Assembly: GCA_934270565.1 (NCBI GenBank)
Contig: CAKQPR010000007.1
Location: forward strand, 30,379-94,378
DNA: 64,000 bases
Direction: 5' to 3'
Source of the DNA: an uncultured Clostridia bacterium
GTDB lineage: Bacteria; Bacillota; Clostridia; Christensenellales; Pumilibacteraceae
Shown: positions 1 through 9,696 of the stretch, piece by piece
Layout: each line of letters opens with the position of its first letter
Position numbering within the stretch: the stretch's first letter is position 1
Translations under genes and position numbers: made by a program
Notes under the pieces: model-generated
What the model saw: the letters and a program-made list of their open reading frames with translations, nothing else
Told to the model about the DNA's origin: nothing
Database searches by the model: none

Positions 1-1125
1 GAGCGACGGCGTTGCGGTTACGCCCGCTTCGGCGTAATACGCGTAACCGTCGGGAAGAACGGTATCGTCGGCATTATCCGTAACGGACGATACGTTAAGC
101 GAAATATCGTAACTGCTCTGTCCCGCTCCCAAAGAGACGGAAGCCGAGCCGAGCGTAATAACCGGTGCGGTAACGTCGGGCGTTACGGTGACTTTTGCGG
201 TTTCGGTCGCTTTATTTCCCGCCTTGTCGGTAGCCGTGACGGTTACTGTATACTCACCGTCTTTCGCCGCGCGGAATTTGCCGTCGGCAACGGAAACGAT
301 TTCGGTTCCGAATTTTACTTCGTAACCGAGCGCAATTTCTTCCTTTGCCGTTTCGTTGTCGCTAACGTCCGTCACGAGCTCGGAAAGATTTACGAACGAG
401 CCTTTTTCGACCGATTTCGGCGCAAGCGTGATTACGGGCGCGGTTCTGTCGGGAACGGCAAGCGTGAACGAAGCTTTGCCAACGTTGCCCGCTTTGTCGG
501 TGTATGTAACGGTAAGTGTGTAATCGCCTTCGACCGACGGGGTGAAAACGCTCGAAGCAAGCTTATTCGCGGCGGTGAGCGACGGCGCAGCCGTTATACC
601 CGTTTCGGCGTAGTAAGCGTAATTGTTCTCCATCAGCTCCTGCCCCGATCCGTCCACGTTATCCGTAACGCCGGTTATATTGAGCGTAATATTGTAACTC
701 GTTTCGTTTTTGCCGAGGGTTACGGCGGCGTTAGCGAGCGTAATCACGGGCGCGGTAACGTCGGGCGTTACGGTGACTTTTGCGGTTTCGGTCGCTTTGT
801 TTCCCGCCTTGTCGGTAGCCGTGACGGTTACGCCGTATTCTCCGACGTAAAGCGCGACGAATTTACCGCCCGAATAAGACACGTTCTGCGTGCCGAATTT
901 CACCTCGTAACCGAGCGCGATTTCGGCTTTTGCCGTTTCGTTGTCGCTGACGTCCGTCACGAGATCTTTCAGAACGATCGTCGTTCCCTGCTCGACGCTT
1001 TTGTCCGCAAGCGTGATTACCGGAGCGGTAACGTCCGCTTGAGTTTTGTCTCCGCACGCGACAAGCGCTCCCGTCGCCGCAAGCGTCATAAGCGTGCCGG
1101 CGACTAATTTTTCCCATTTTCTCAT
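1..1125 (-). CDS. Secreted lipoprotein with tandem Ig-like repeats (partial, runs off left edge)
   Basis: The reading frame is open for 375 codons from the ATG at 1125 to the window edge, so the C-terminus is missing. It begins with a lipoprotein signal peptide whose lipobox ends at Cys24 (LVACG). The rest is repeated beta-sandwich modules carrying phrases such as DVTAPVITL and TDKAGNKATE, typical of bacterial Ig-like/HYR surface domains. A two-domain unit of about 195 residues repeats, since the DNA at 167 recurs at 752 (585-bp period). A GGAGGAG ribosome binding site lies just upstream. It is the last visible gene of the LacI-controlled sugar operon. A role in surface glycan binding or as a structural spacer is inferred; no catalytic motif is visible. 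Confidence 0.8.
   Translation of the reverse strand, partial: MRKWEKLVAGTLMTLAATGALVACGDKTQADVTAPVITLADKSVEQGTTIVLKDLVTDVSDNETAKAEIALGYEVKFGTQNVSYSGGKFVALYVGEYGVTVTATDKAGNKATETAKVTVTPDVTAPVITLANAAVTLGKNETSYNITLNITGVTDNVDGSGQELMENNYAYYAETGITAAPSLTAANKLASSVFTPSVEGDYTLTVTYTDKAGNVGKASFTLAVPDRTAPVITLAPKSVEKGSFVNLSELVTDVSDNETAKEEIALGYEVKFGTEIVSVADGKFRAAKDGEYTVTVTATDKAGNKATETAKVTVTPDVTAPVITLGSASVSLGAGQSSYDISLNVSSVTDNADDTVLPDGYAYYAEAGVTATPSL
167..1010. repeat. 585-bp intragenic tandem repeat
   Basis: Sequence from about 167 to 420 recurs at about 752 to 1005 with near-identity over the first 80 bp. It encodes repeated Ig-like module pairs within the partial lipoprotein gene and is a likely place for copy-number change. 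Confidence 0.75.
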
Positions 1126-1158
1126 ACTTTTCTCCTCCTTGAATCAGGTTTTTAATGA

Positions 1159-3375
1159 CTATTTGTTCGAATACGTTATCGTATCGACGTACACCGTAAC
1201 GGACGAATCTTTTGTCGTTCCGCCGAATCCGAATACGTTACCCGCCACCCAGTAATTGTGGGTCTGTACGGTCGCGTTGTCGAATTCGACTTCCACCCAT
1301 TTGTTGGTTTCTGTCGGGTACGCTTTGCACGTCCAGCCAGCCGCGGTCGGTGTCGGCGTAAGAAGCGCTATCTCCTCGGAAGTAAGCGTTTCGTCCGTGG
1401 CAATGTACACTTTCATTTTCACCGTGTTGTACTTGTTTGCCGCGCTCGATGCGGAATTGTAGATTTCGGTGAACATTCCGAGCGTTGCGCCGGCTCCGAA
1501 GTCGGACAGTTCGAGCGAATAGCCGAAGCCGTACTCGGTAAAGCCGGAGTGTTTGTAAGTGCAGTTTTTCGTTGCCGAAGTGTTGATCCAGACCGCGCGC
1601 TGAGAAGTTCCGTCAACGTCGAGAAGGTCGAAATCGGCGGCGCTGTACTCGTCCGTGACGTAAATCGTGATCGTACCCGTCTTTATCGTTCCGCGCGAGT
1701 ATGCGGCGGTAAAATCGACGGTGTACGTTTCGCCTGCCTGCGAGGTTATGAATTCGTACGTTTTCGAGTAGGTATAGGACGAAAAACCGACGGTTTTCCC
1801 CGCGCTGTTTTTCACGGTCATATCCATATCGATATCGCCGCTGTAGCCGTCTGCCGCCGTCACGAGGAAGTCTTTGAGACGAAGCCGCTGATTTGCGGGG
1901 ACTTCGAGATAATAACCCTTTTCTTCGCTGTATGCTGCGTTGAATTTTACAACGTCGGACATCGCTTCTTTGCCGGCAAGCACGATCATGCTTTTGCGGG
2001 ACGTTCCGAACGACGGAGAAACCGCCGTCGCGGTGACGACGTACACGCCGTTTTCGTCGAGAGTGAATTTTCCGTCCTCGACCGCTACCGCTTTACCGCC
2101 GTGAACGACCTCGAAAGACGGTTCGAGTTTTTCGCCGGTCGTACCGTCAACCGCGCTTATGCCGAGCTCCGAAATATCGACGGTATCGCCCTTCTCGCAG
2201 ATTTCTATTTCCCTTTTCGTCGTAATTTCCGGAGGAAGTTCGACGGTGATATCGTCGATAAGCATGGTATAAGTTTTCGCCGCGCCGTTCCAGTTGTTGT
2301 CGAAGTCGAACGACGTCGCCTTGCCTTTTAGCGAAACGTTCGCGAACGAAAGCGTAGCCCACTCGCCGACTTTTACGGCGTTTATACCGTCGATCGTCGA
2401 TTTGTTTACTCCTGCGGGCGCGGGGATCGCGGCAAGCGGAACGGCCGTTCCGTCCGCCATCGAATCGGACCTGAATTTAACGCGATACGTCACACGCGAG
2501 GCTTCGGAAAAGTCGAAATATGCGTGGACGGGATTAAGAACGAGCCGATAGACGTAATTGCCGCCGAGCGAGGGCGTGTTCGTCTCGTCGAAATCGACCG
2601 CGTAACTCTGCCCTTTGCCACCGATCGCGTCGCCCGAATCGTAATACGAATGAGCGCGGGCATAGACGCTTTGCGCGTTGTTCTGATCCTTCGTGTTGTA
2701 AAACCACCACGATTCGAAGTCGTTGCGGTAATCGAACGACACGAACGTGCCGCGCTTTTGCATATACATTTTGTACAAAAGCGAAGTCGAATTGCCCGTG
2801 GCGTCGGTTGCCGTCGCGGTGATTGTATAATAATCGCAGGGCTCGGGCGTGAACGTTCCGTCGGCGATAACCGCGGGCGTTACTCCGCCGCGGAGCGCCT
2901 TGTACGAAACATTGCAGCTTCCGCTGTTGTCCGTCGCGCGGAAAAGCGATTTAAGATCGAGCGGCTCGCCGTAGTACCCGTAAAGAGTGAGTTTTTTGTT
3001 CCTTTCGAGCTGATCGCGATAGAATTTGTCGCCGAGCGGCAAGAATTGAGGCGCGATCGTATCTACCGCTTTAACGGTCTTTTCGAGCTTTTTCTCGCCC
3101 GACGAATAAACGATCTTATAGTTTCCGACCGCGGGAAAAACGACTTTGCCGTAGCCGATTGCAATTTCGGAGCCGTTTTCGTCGGTTACTTTCACGTCAA
3201 CGCCGTCGGCGTCTTCGAACGACGGAACGGGAACTTCCCACTCGACCCCTATATCGGCGGTGTAGTAGTCGGCTATCCGAGGAGCGACGGGGTTTTCGTC
3301 CTTGCCGCACGCGGCGAACGAACACACGATCGCGAGAACAAGCGCTATTACAAGAATACGTTTGTTTTTTCTCAT
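1159..3375 (-). CDS. Large secreted lipoprotein with Ig-like and carbohydrate-binding-like modules
   Basis: This 738-residue protein starts with a lipoprotein signal peptide (CSFAACG lipobox, Cys23). Two Ig-like modules follow (about 30-210). Next comes a beta-sandwich of the kind found in carbohydrate-binding modules (about 210-390, with FDFDNN and a terminal LIDDITVE strand), two more Ig-like modules, and a final beta-sandwich of about 150 residues ending VYVDTITYS. No catalytic site is recognisable. The AGGGGGT ribosome binding site overlaps the stop codon of the upstream gene, so translation is probably coupled. It belongs to the LacI-controlled sugar-transport operon. Anchoring on the outer face of the membrane and binding of a glycan substrate are inferred. 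Confidence 0.85.
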   Translation of the reverse strand: MRKNKRILVIALVLAIVCSFAACGKDENPVAPRIADYYTADIGVEWEVPVPSFEDADGVDVKVTDENGSEIAIGYGKVVFPAVGNYKIVYSSGEKKLEKTVKAVDTIAPQFLPLGDKFYRDQLERNKKLTLYGYYGEPLDLKSLFRATDNSGSCNVSYKALRGGVTPAVIADGTFTPEPCDYYTITATATDATGNSTSLLYKMYMQKRGTFVSFDYRNDFESWWFYNTKDQNNAQSVYARAHSYYDSGDAIGGKGQSYAVDFDETNTPSLGGNYVYRLVLNPVHAYFDFSEASRVTYRVKFRSDSMADGTAVPLAAIPAPAGVNKSTIDGINAVKVGEWATLSFANVSLKGKATSFDFDNNWNGAAKTYTMLIDDITVELPPEITTKREIEICEKGDTVDISELGISAVDGTTGEKLEPSFEVVHGGKAVAVEDGKFTLDENGVYVVTATAVSPSFGTSRKSMIVLAGKEAMSDVVKFNAAYSEEKGYYLEVPANQRLRLKDFLVTAADGYSGDIDMDMTVKNSAGKTVGFSSYTYSKTYEFITSQAGETYTVDFTAAYSRGTIKTGTITIYVTDEYSAADFDLLDVDGTSQRAVWINTSATKNCTYKHSGFTEYGFGYSLELSDFGAGATLGMFTEIYNSASSAANKYNTVKMKVYIATDETLTSEEIALLTPTPTAAGWTCKAYPTETNKWVEVEFDNATVQTHNYWVAGNVFGFGGTTKDSSVTVYVDTITYSNK

Positions 3376-3380
3376 AACCC

Positions 3381-4619
3381 TTACCCCCTGCTTTCGAAAC
3401 GAACGTTATCCACATAATGTACCGCGTTCGTACCGTAATGCTCGTAGAACCGAGCGTTGAATTTTATGACGTTGGAATAATTAACGACGTCGCCCGACGC
3501 GTTGGTCGTATCCATCGGGAAACGGAGTTCGTTCCACGTTTTCGGGTATAGTCTGAACAGTTTAGTCACCTCGATATCGCCCGAGCTTATCGCGAGCGTG
3601 AAGTCGATAACATAGTCGTAATCGTTATAAACGTCCATAACGATGTCGGTTGCCGCCGCGTTTTTACCCGCGAAATCGATTTTTTCGAGGTATTCGACGC
3701 CGAAAAGTCCGACTTCCGCCATCGATTGAAGCGCGGTATCCTGATAACGATACGGACGGCGTTCGATTTTCAGCGACGCGGAGCCCGATTTTACGAAATC
3801 GGGGTTTTCGTTGCGCGCCGTGATCGGCTGATAAAAACTGTTGAGCGCGGGGAAGTTGACCGAATCGTAAGCGAGCGCGGTGGTCGTGAACCACTCGTCC
3901 TCGTAGTCGGCGATCACAGTATCGGAAACAGCTTCGGGCACGTTCGCTTTTTTCATTTCGTCCGCGGCGTTTCTGACGCGGAAGTTGTCGAGGTAAAGCG
4001 TTGCGGGCGTCTGATCGGGCTGACGATTTTCAAAGAAAATGTCGAGCTGCGATACCGCTCCGAAGCCCTGATACGCGCCGCGGGCACGGTCGATAACGAA
4101 TTCCGCCGTCGTCCACCCGTCCTTTACGCACGGAATCTGCTCGGTGACGATCTGCATTTGCGCGCCGTAATCGCCTCTTCCCGTAGCCGTTTTGAACCGA
4201 AGCCCGATACTTACGGGGCGATCGGAGACGTTATACACGTCGATCGCGAACGATTCGGCTTTGGAAAAATCGGTGTTGTGCATTATATCCTGCGTGAAAA
4301 GCCTGATAAACGGCTTGCGGTCGTTGTATTTTCCGGGGAAGTTTATGAGTTCGTAATTCCCTTCGACGGTGACGTACATCGACCCCTCGCCCTGCGAAAC
4401 GTAAGTTTTGTCGGTGTTGAGCCGCGTTATTCCGAACGCTTCTGTCGCGCCGAAGTAGCCGAAATCGGCTTCCGAATCCCAGCCGGCGATGATCGATTCG
4501 ACTGCGCCGCTTTCTTTTTCCGTAAGATCGGTTTTCGCTTTGTCCGAGCCGCAACCCGAAAGCAAAGCGGTTACTGCGGCAAGCACGGTCGCCACGGAAG
4601 CGATAATGCGTTTTTTCAT
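3381..4619 (-). CDS. Lipoprotein with two carbohydrate-binding-like beta-sandwich domains
   Basis: The start chosen is the ATG at 4619 because AAGGAGG precedes it at ideal spacing; an upstream in-frame start at 4649 would disrupt the signal peptide. The mature protein of about 390 residues follows a lipobox (ALLSGCG). It contains two similar beta-sandwich domains, about 30-210 and 225-412, each ending in a DNFRV or DNVRFE strand. That ending is common in CBM-like and CIA30-like domains. The first base of its ATG lies 2 bp from the stop of the DUF4091-like gene upstream, and it is 5 bp from the next gene, so the three are tightly co-translated. It is probably a cell-surface glycan-binding partner of the ABC transporter; the substrate is unknown. 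Confidence 0.83.
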   Translation of the reverse strand: MKKRIIASVATVLAAVTALLSGCGSDKAKTDLTEKESGAVESIIAGWDSEADFGYFGATEAFGITRLNTDKTYVSQGEGSMYVTVEGNYELINFPGKYNDRKPFIRLFTQDIMHNTDFSKAESFAIDVYNVSDRPVSIGLRFKTATGRGDYGAQMQIVTEQIPCVKDGWTTAEFVIDRARGAYQGFGAVSQLDIFFENRQPDQTPATLYLDNFRVRNAADEMKKANVPEAVSDTVIADYEDEWFTTTALAYDSVNFPALNSFYQPITARNENPDFVKSGSASLKIERRPYRYQDTALQSMAEVGLFGVEYLEKIDFAGKNAAATDIVMDVYNDYDYVIDFTLAISSGDIEVTKLFRLYPKTWNELRFPMDTTNASGDVVNYSNVIKFNARFYEHYGTNAVHYVDNVRFESRG

Positions 4620-4620
4620 A

Positions 4621-7128
4621 TCACTTACCTCCTTCGACGTTGTAAGCAAGGTTGGAAACGACGAGGTTGTACGTCTTGTTCGCGTCGGACGGCATTATGA
4701 TCTTGAAGTCCTGCGCGAAGGAAATCGCGCTGAGATCCTTGACGACTACGCGCGTCCACTCGCCGGCTTTCAGCGTCGCGGTGAGCAGAACCAGATCGTA
4801 AACCACGTTGTTGGAGTTCTTCGTTCTCTGCATGATCCTGATCGCAACGTCCTCCGCTCCGTCGTTGTAAATATCTACCGCTATCGCTTTGAGAGATCCG
4901 ATTTCGTCCGCGAATACTTCGCTCGGCAGGAAATAAGCGTAAGGACCGTAAATTCCCGCTATCGACTTGCTCTTGAGCGTCACCGCGAGACCTTTTTGTC
5001 CGTCGCGCGTCACGATTTCACCCTTTTCGTTGCCGCTCTCGTTGCTCAGCCGCAATACGGCTTTGTCCGCGTCCTTGTCGAACGCGACTTTCGAGTAGTA
5101 ACCCTCGCCGAGAAGTTTTTCGAATTTCTTTTCCTCGCCGCCCGCGGTGTACGTAAACGAAAGATATTTGTCTCCTTCGCCCTTCGCGATGCGGAACGAA
5201 TAAACTTTACCCTTGCCGTTGGGCGTATTTGTTACGGTATACTCGTTTTCGCTGCGCGTGATCGAAGCGGATTTGTCCATAACGACCGAAACGTCGTAAC
5301 CGTTAAGATCTTCGGTCTGCTTGCTGATAAGCAGTTTCTCCGGCGATCTCATAAGCATCATGGAATCCATCACGAACGAACGTTTATCGTCGAAATTCGC
5401 CGAATCTATATTCGCGAGAACGCCCGAATACAACGAATCGTAAACCGATTGCATCGCCGCGCGGAGTTCGTAATTATCGCCGTAATATTCGCTTGCTTCG
5501 GCGTAAAGCTCGTTGAAAAGGCGCAGATATTTGGTCTCTTCCATACCGTCGCGGATCGCTTCGAGACGAACGGTGCCCACGGGACCGTAAATACCGTACT
5601 TCTGCCCGGGGTATACGAGCCAGCCGTCGCCGTTTACGCTGCCCACGCTGCGGTTGGCTAGTTCCCACGGATCGCCGGGAAGAAAATAACCCGAAGTCGC
5701 GTCCGAATATAGATTCACCTGCCAGTAAAGGTTGCCTTTTATGTTGTAGTCGTATGCCTGCCAGCCGAGAACGCGCTCGTCGATGAGCGGATCGTCGATC
5801 TGATACGACGGGCTTGCGGGATAGTTCGTTCCGACGCCGCCGTACCACCAGAGTTCGTCGAATTCGCCGCTCATGTAACCCGCGAATCTGTCGCGGTTTT
5901 CCTTGAGCTGATACCCCGGGAAAGCCGTACAGAACACGTTATAAAGGTTCGACACGCCGTCCAGCCAGCTCGAAACCGCCACGAGACGGATATTTAGCGC
6001 CGAGTCGCGAAGTCCCTCGACCGAATCGATATAACCCGCCCCCATCGCCGAATCGAAATATTCGACGGCGCTCTTCATTACTCGCTTCATATACGGAGCA
6101 AAAACGCGCGCCGTTTCTATACGGGACTGTCCGAAAGCGTGAGTAGCGGTGTATTCGTCTATATAAAGATTGTAAATGTAGCTTTTCTTAAGATAATCTT
6201 TGCCGTCCTTTACCGACATTTCAATAAGAGCTCGGATTACGTCCTCGACCTGCTCGAAGTCCGGACCCATCTTCAGCTGATTCGACGGCATAAGCGTCAT
6301 ATTGCTCAGATACGGAATGGCGTACGATCCCATACGATCGTAATACGTTTTTACGTTTTCGCAATAATTCGCTATGTCACGACCTTTTACCGGCAAGCCG
6401 TAAAGCGAAATTCCGTAATCGAGGAAGAATTCGTAATACGCCTTCCACATGTCGTAACTCGAATCCCGCTCGCCGTATGTGAGATACTCTGTATAAATCA
6501 GATAAGACGTACTGTCCCACTCGTACTCGGGAATAGTGAGGTCGTAAACTTCTACGGAAACGGGAATCGTTTCGGTCGATCCGTCCGCCGTGAGCGTAAA
6601 ATTGCCCGTATACACGCCGGCTTCCGTATGTTCGTCCGTGGAAAACCTTATCCAGATTCCTTGGTTTTCGCCCGCCGAAACTTTGTTTTCTCCGTATCTT
6701 GCGGCGGTTTCCATCGGAAGAAGCGCGTCGGGATACCAGCCCGCGTCGTAGTAACGGTTGGACTGCCGCAACGTCTGTATGTAACACTGATTGAAAAACT
6801 CGACGTTCTCGGGTTTGAAAACGGTCCCGTTTTCGTTTCTGAGCTCGCCCGCGGTAATCGAATAGCTTTTTATGTCCGACCTTGCCGAAACGATGAGTTG
6901 CGCGCTTTCGCATTCGTTCCTGAGCATTCTGACCGAGATCGACTTGTTTCCCGATTCGGCTTTAGTATACTGCTTGTCGCGGCGGATTTTTTCGGTGGAA
7001 AACTCGCTCCATACCGAATAGCCGCTTTCCGCCGAAACGGTAGTCGTCTTTACCGGCGACAACGACGCCGTTGCGGTAAACGCAATCATCATCGCCGCAG
7101 CCGCAACGGCTAATGGTTTTATTTTCAT
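4621..7128 (-). CDS. Secreted DUF4091 / GH123-like glycoside-hydrolase-like protein
   Basis: An 835-residue secreted protein with a Sec signal peptide (probable cleavage after VSA at about residue 33). It has an N-terminal beta-sandwich (RNECESAQLIVSA, about 60-205) followed by a TIM-barrel-like region (about 215-560). Near its end is the run GDGWLVYPG and then GPVGTVRLEAIRDGMEE, the hallmark of the DUF4091 family related to GH123 beta-N-acetylgalactosaminidases. A C-terminal beta-sandwich (about 680-833) resembles the modules of neighbouring lipoproteins. GGAGG lies 8 nt before the ATG. It probably cuts a glycan outside the cell to feed the ABC transporter. Activity on N-acetylhexosamines is a family-based guess. 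Confidence 0.83.
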   Translation of the reverse strand: MKIKPLAVAAAAMMIAFTATASLSPVKTTTVSAESGYSVWSEFSTEKIRRDKQYTKAESGNKSISVRMLRNECESAQLIVSARSDIKSYSITAGELRNENGTVFKPENVEFFNQCYIQTLRQSNRYYDAGWYPDALLPMETAARYGENKVSAGENQGIWIRFSTDEHTEAGVYTGNFTLTADGSTETIPVSVEVYDLTIPEYEWDSTSYLIYTEYLTYGERDSSYDMWKAYYEFFLDYGISLYGLPVKGRDIANYCENVKTYYDRMGSYAIPYLSNMTLMPSNQLKMGPDFEQVEDVIRALIEMSVKDGKDYLKKSYIYNLYIDEYTATHAFGQSRIETARVFAPYMKRVMKSAVEYFDSAMGAGYIDSVEGLRDSALNIRLVAVSSWLDGVSNLYNVFCTAFPGYQLKENRDRFAGYMSGEFDELWWYGGVGTNYPASPSYQIDDPLIDERVLGWQAYDYNIKGNLYWQVNLYSDATSGYFLPGDPWELANRSVGSVNGDGWLVYPGQKYGIYGPVGTVRLEAIRDGMEETKYLRLFNELYAEASEYYGDNYELRAAMQSVYDSLYSGVLANIDSANFDDKRSFVMDSMMLMRSPEKLLISKQTEDLNGYDVSVVMDKSASITRSENEYTVTNTPNGKGKVYSFRIAKGEGDKYLSFTYTAGGEEKKFEKLLGEGYYSKVAFDKDADKAVLRLSNESGNEKGEIVTRDGQKGLAVTLKSKSIAGIYGPYAYFLPSEVFADEIGSLKAIAVDIYNDGAEDVAIRIMQRTKNSNNVVYDLVLLTATLKAGEWTRVVVKDLSAISFAQDFKIIMPSDANKTYNLVVSNLAYNVEGGK

Positions 7129-7170
7129 TCGATTCCTCCTTGTCTGTTGATATTTTTCTTTTCCGACCGA

Positions 7171-8754
7171 TCAGTCCACAAGACCGACGGTGCGGAGAAG
7201 GTTCGTCCACGTCGTACCGTTGTTGGCAGTGTAGTAATCTATGTCGTAGCGGTAGTACGCTTCGGCGGTCGTGCGGTCGTTGGCGTAAACGGACGCAAAC
7301 GCCTTTTCGAACGTTCTGCCGATCGCGTATGCGGAAAGTCCTCCGTCATAAACTATGGGTTCTTTGAACGATTTGAAGAACGTGGTGCCGCCCGACAATA
7401 AACGCATACGGCTCTTACCGAATTCGGTAAGCTTTCCGTTTATGTCCGCGTCGGAAGAAAAATCGGTGTTTACGGGAAGCTGTGTTCCCGCGTCCGCCAT
7501 GAGCACTATCTTCGCGCCCTCGTCCGAGTACATGAATTTAAGAAAATCTATCGCAAGGTCGGATTTCGTCGAGGTAACGGGTACGACCGCAGTCATTTCC
7601 GCTCCCGTCATATAAGTGAGAGAACGGGCTTCTTCCACGATCGCTATGTCCGCGTCTGTAACTCCGCTCGGCTTTGCGGAAACTTTTCCGCCGTCTACAT
7701 AGTCGATGATTTCAATAAGTTTAGCGTCCGATTTGTCCGAATCCGAAGCGAAACGATCGGTTATCGAGCTGATTACGGGAACTTTCATATTCGCGATGTT
7801 TGCCATGGTCGCGTTCTTGAACGAATCGCGCATTTCGTTTTCCAGCCAGCCGCCGTTAGCCATAAACGCCGCTTCGCCCTGAAGATATTTAAGCTGAGCG
7901 GGCATATATTCGAGCCCCGTCGCCGTCTTCGAGAAGTATCCGTCGTCGGCGTTTTCGCTCGAGAAGCTGCCGTAACCGAGGAAGTCTTCGGCGCATTTTA
8001 CCGCTTCGTATCTTCCCTGCGTGCCGAAAATATCGACGAGGTACTCGCCGTCCACGGTCTGACCTTTGAAGAAGTTGTTGAACGTTTTAAGCCCGTCGTA
8101 CTGTGCCCACCATGTGTAGACGATAGGCTGCCAGTAGTCGGTATAGCCCGAGAATATATGAGCTTTTACTTTCTTGCCCTTGAACCGATCGAAAGCCGCT
8201 TTCATTTCGTCCGTCGTGCGCGGAACGGCAATTCCTTCCGCGGCGAGAATATCGACGTTGTACGTCAATCCCCAAAGACTGGACGAAACGGGAATAAAAT
8301 AGTTTTCTCCGTCGTCGGACGTACACCAGTCGAGAACGTTTTCGGACATTTTGGAACGGATCGGACCGCTCTCGCCCTCGGGCGTATAGTCGAAAACCTC
8401 CTTGATGCTGTGGAACGTCTTATCGTAACCGCTGTACTGCGGGTACTTGGCGTACTTGCTCGTCATAAAACTGTCGGAAATCACGATATCGTAAACGCTC
8501 GGGTTCGTAAGCGGAATTATCGCGCGTTCGCGAAGCGTGGTTTCTTCGTACTTGACGGTAATGTTTTCGTGTTTTGCTTCGTAAGCTCTGCCGACCGCTT
8601 TGAGCCACTCGATTCCGTAACCGCCCGACCAGACGCTGATGTGAAGAACGTTGGGATCGTTTCTGTAATCCGCCGCGCCGCCGCACGCCGAAAAACCGAA
8701 CGCTACCGTAAAGCACAAACAAAAAATTCCGATACGTTTCAATAAATTTTTCAT
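7171..8754 (-). CDS. Sugar ABC transporter solute-binding lipoprotein
   Basis: 527 residues with a lipoprotein signal (FGFSACGG). The fold is that of family-1 extracellular solute-binding proteins: an early LHISVWSGGYGIEWLKAV strand-helix, a middle region with GLTYNVDIL, AEGIAVP and TTDEMKAAFD, and a later AIDFLKFMYSDEGAKIV segment. It would hold an oligosaccharide and deliver it to the two permeases encoded immediately upstream. A clear AAAAAGGAG site precedes the ATG. The ATPase is not encoded nearby, as is usual in Bacillota where a shared MsmK-like ATPase serves many sugar importers. The substrate cannot be told from sequence. Confidence 0.92.
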   Translation of the reverse strand: MKNLLKRIGIFCLCFTVAFGFSACGGAADYRNDPNVLHISVWSGGYGIEWLKAVGRAYEAKHENITVKYEETTLRERAIIPLTNPSVYDIVISDSFMTSKYAKYPQYSGYDKTFHSIKEVFDYTPEGESGPIRSKMSENVLDWCTSDDGENYFIPVSSSLWGLTYNVDILAAEGIAVPRTTDEMKAAFDRFKGKKVKAHIFSGYTDYWQPIVYTWWAQYDGLKTFNNFFKGQTVDGEYLVDIFGTQGRYEAVKCAEDFLGYGSFSSENADDGYFSKTATGLEYMPAQLKYLQGEAAFMANGGWLENEMRDSFKNATMANIANMKVPVISSITDRFASDSDKSDAKLIEIIDYVDGGKVSAKPSGVTDADIAIVEEARSLTYMTGAEMTAVVPVTSTKSDLAIDFLKFMYSDEGAKIVLMADAGTQLPVNTDFSSDADINGKLTEFGKSRMRLLSGGTTFFKSFKEPIVYDGGLSAYAIGRTFEKAFASVYANDRTTAEAYYRYDIDYYTANNGTTWTNLLRTVGLVD

Positions 8755-8799
8755 ATTTTTCTCCTTTTTATCGTTACCGTTGAGTCCGTCCGACCGATT

Positions 8800-9684
8800 T
8801 TAACCTTTTATACCGCCGAACGCCATACTGTTGACGAGCGTTTTGTGCATAAGCGAGTACAGAATGAGTATGGGTATTACCGAAATGTAAATCCCCGCAA
8901 AGTAAAGCGGATAATTACCCGTCCGCTCGACGATCGTCTGATATGTGTAAAGTCCGGACGCGAGCGTCGGCATTTTGTCGAGGTACATAATGGGCGTGAG
9001 ATAGTCGTTCCAGTTGCCGATGAAGTTGATGAGCATATAGGACGCGATTATCGGTCTTGCAAGCGGTATCATTATTCTGAAATAAATCGTAAATTCGTTC
9101 GCGCCGTCGATGCGCGCCGCTTCCATATAGACGGACGAAAGATTTTTGTAGTAACCGTGAATTATAAGGAAAGACGCCGTTCCGAACACGCCCGTGTGAG
9201 TAAGCAGTATCAACGGCGAGTTTTTAAGTCCGAGCAAACCGTACAGTCTGTACTGCGCGGGCATCGTTCCGTAAAGCGGAATCATCATCATGAATACCGA
9301 CAGCGAATACAGGAATTTCTGCCCCGGGAAAACGTATTTCGAAAGCGTGTACGCGCAAAGGCTTACGAGAAACATATTTACCGCGACGCTTCCGACCGAA
9401 AACCAAAGGCTGTTAAACACCATGCTCGCAAATCCGACGCCGTTTACCGACAAAAGCCTGAACGCGTCCGGATAATTCTGAAAGATCGGCTTTACGGGAA
9501 GCGCGAACGGATTCGTGAAATACTCGATCGCGCCGCTTTTAAGCGAATTCGCGAGCGCCCACACGAACGGATAAACGAGCGTCGCCGCATACAGCGCGAA
9601 CAGTATAAAAACTATCGTAAACACCACTCTTGCGGACGTGGACATTTTGACTTTCTGATTTTTGAATTTTATCTGCTCGATCAT
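8800..9684 (-). CDS. Sugar ABC transporter permease, MalG type
   Basis: 294 residues with about six membrane segments, starting with a strong one at 19-39. It carries the binding-protein-dependent permease EAA loop (EAARIDGANEFTIYFRI), which docks the ATPase, and a C-terminal GGIKG tail typical of MalG/AraQ-type subunits. Thirteen bases separate it from the MalF-type partner upstream and 46 from the solute-binding protein downstream, so the three make one importer. GAGAGGGT supports the ATG at 9684. Confidence 0.93.
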   Translation of the reverse strand: MIEQIKFKNQKVKMSTSARVVFTIVFILFALYAATLVYPFVWALANSLKSGAIEYFTNPFALPVKPIFQNYPDAFRLLSVNGVGFASMVFNSLWFSVGSVAVNMFLVSLCAYTLSKYVFPGQKFLYSLSVFMMMIPLYGTMPAQYRLYGLLGLKNSPLILLTHTGVFGTASFLIIHGYYKNLSSVYMEAARIDGANEFTIYFRIMIPLARPIIASYMLINFIGNWNDYLTPIMYLDKMPTLASGLYTYQTIVERTGNYPLYFAGIYISVIPILILYSLMHKTLVNSMAFGGIKG

Positions 9685-9696
9685 ATCTTTACCCTC

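Noticed and set aside
1258..3417. Long plus-strand open frames opposite the lipoprotein genes (also opposite 4489-5661, 29218-30885, 48137-50152 and 52132-54414)
   Set aside because: They mirror real minus-strand genes, are Arg/Val/Phe-rich, lack ribosome binding sites and show no domain.
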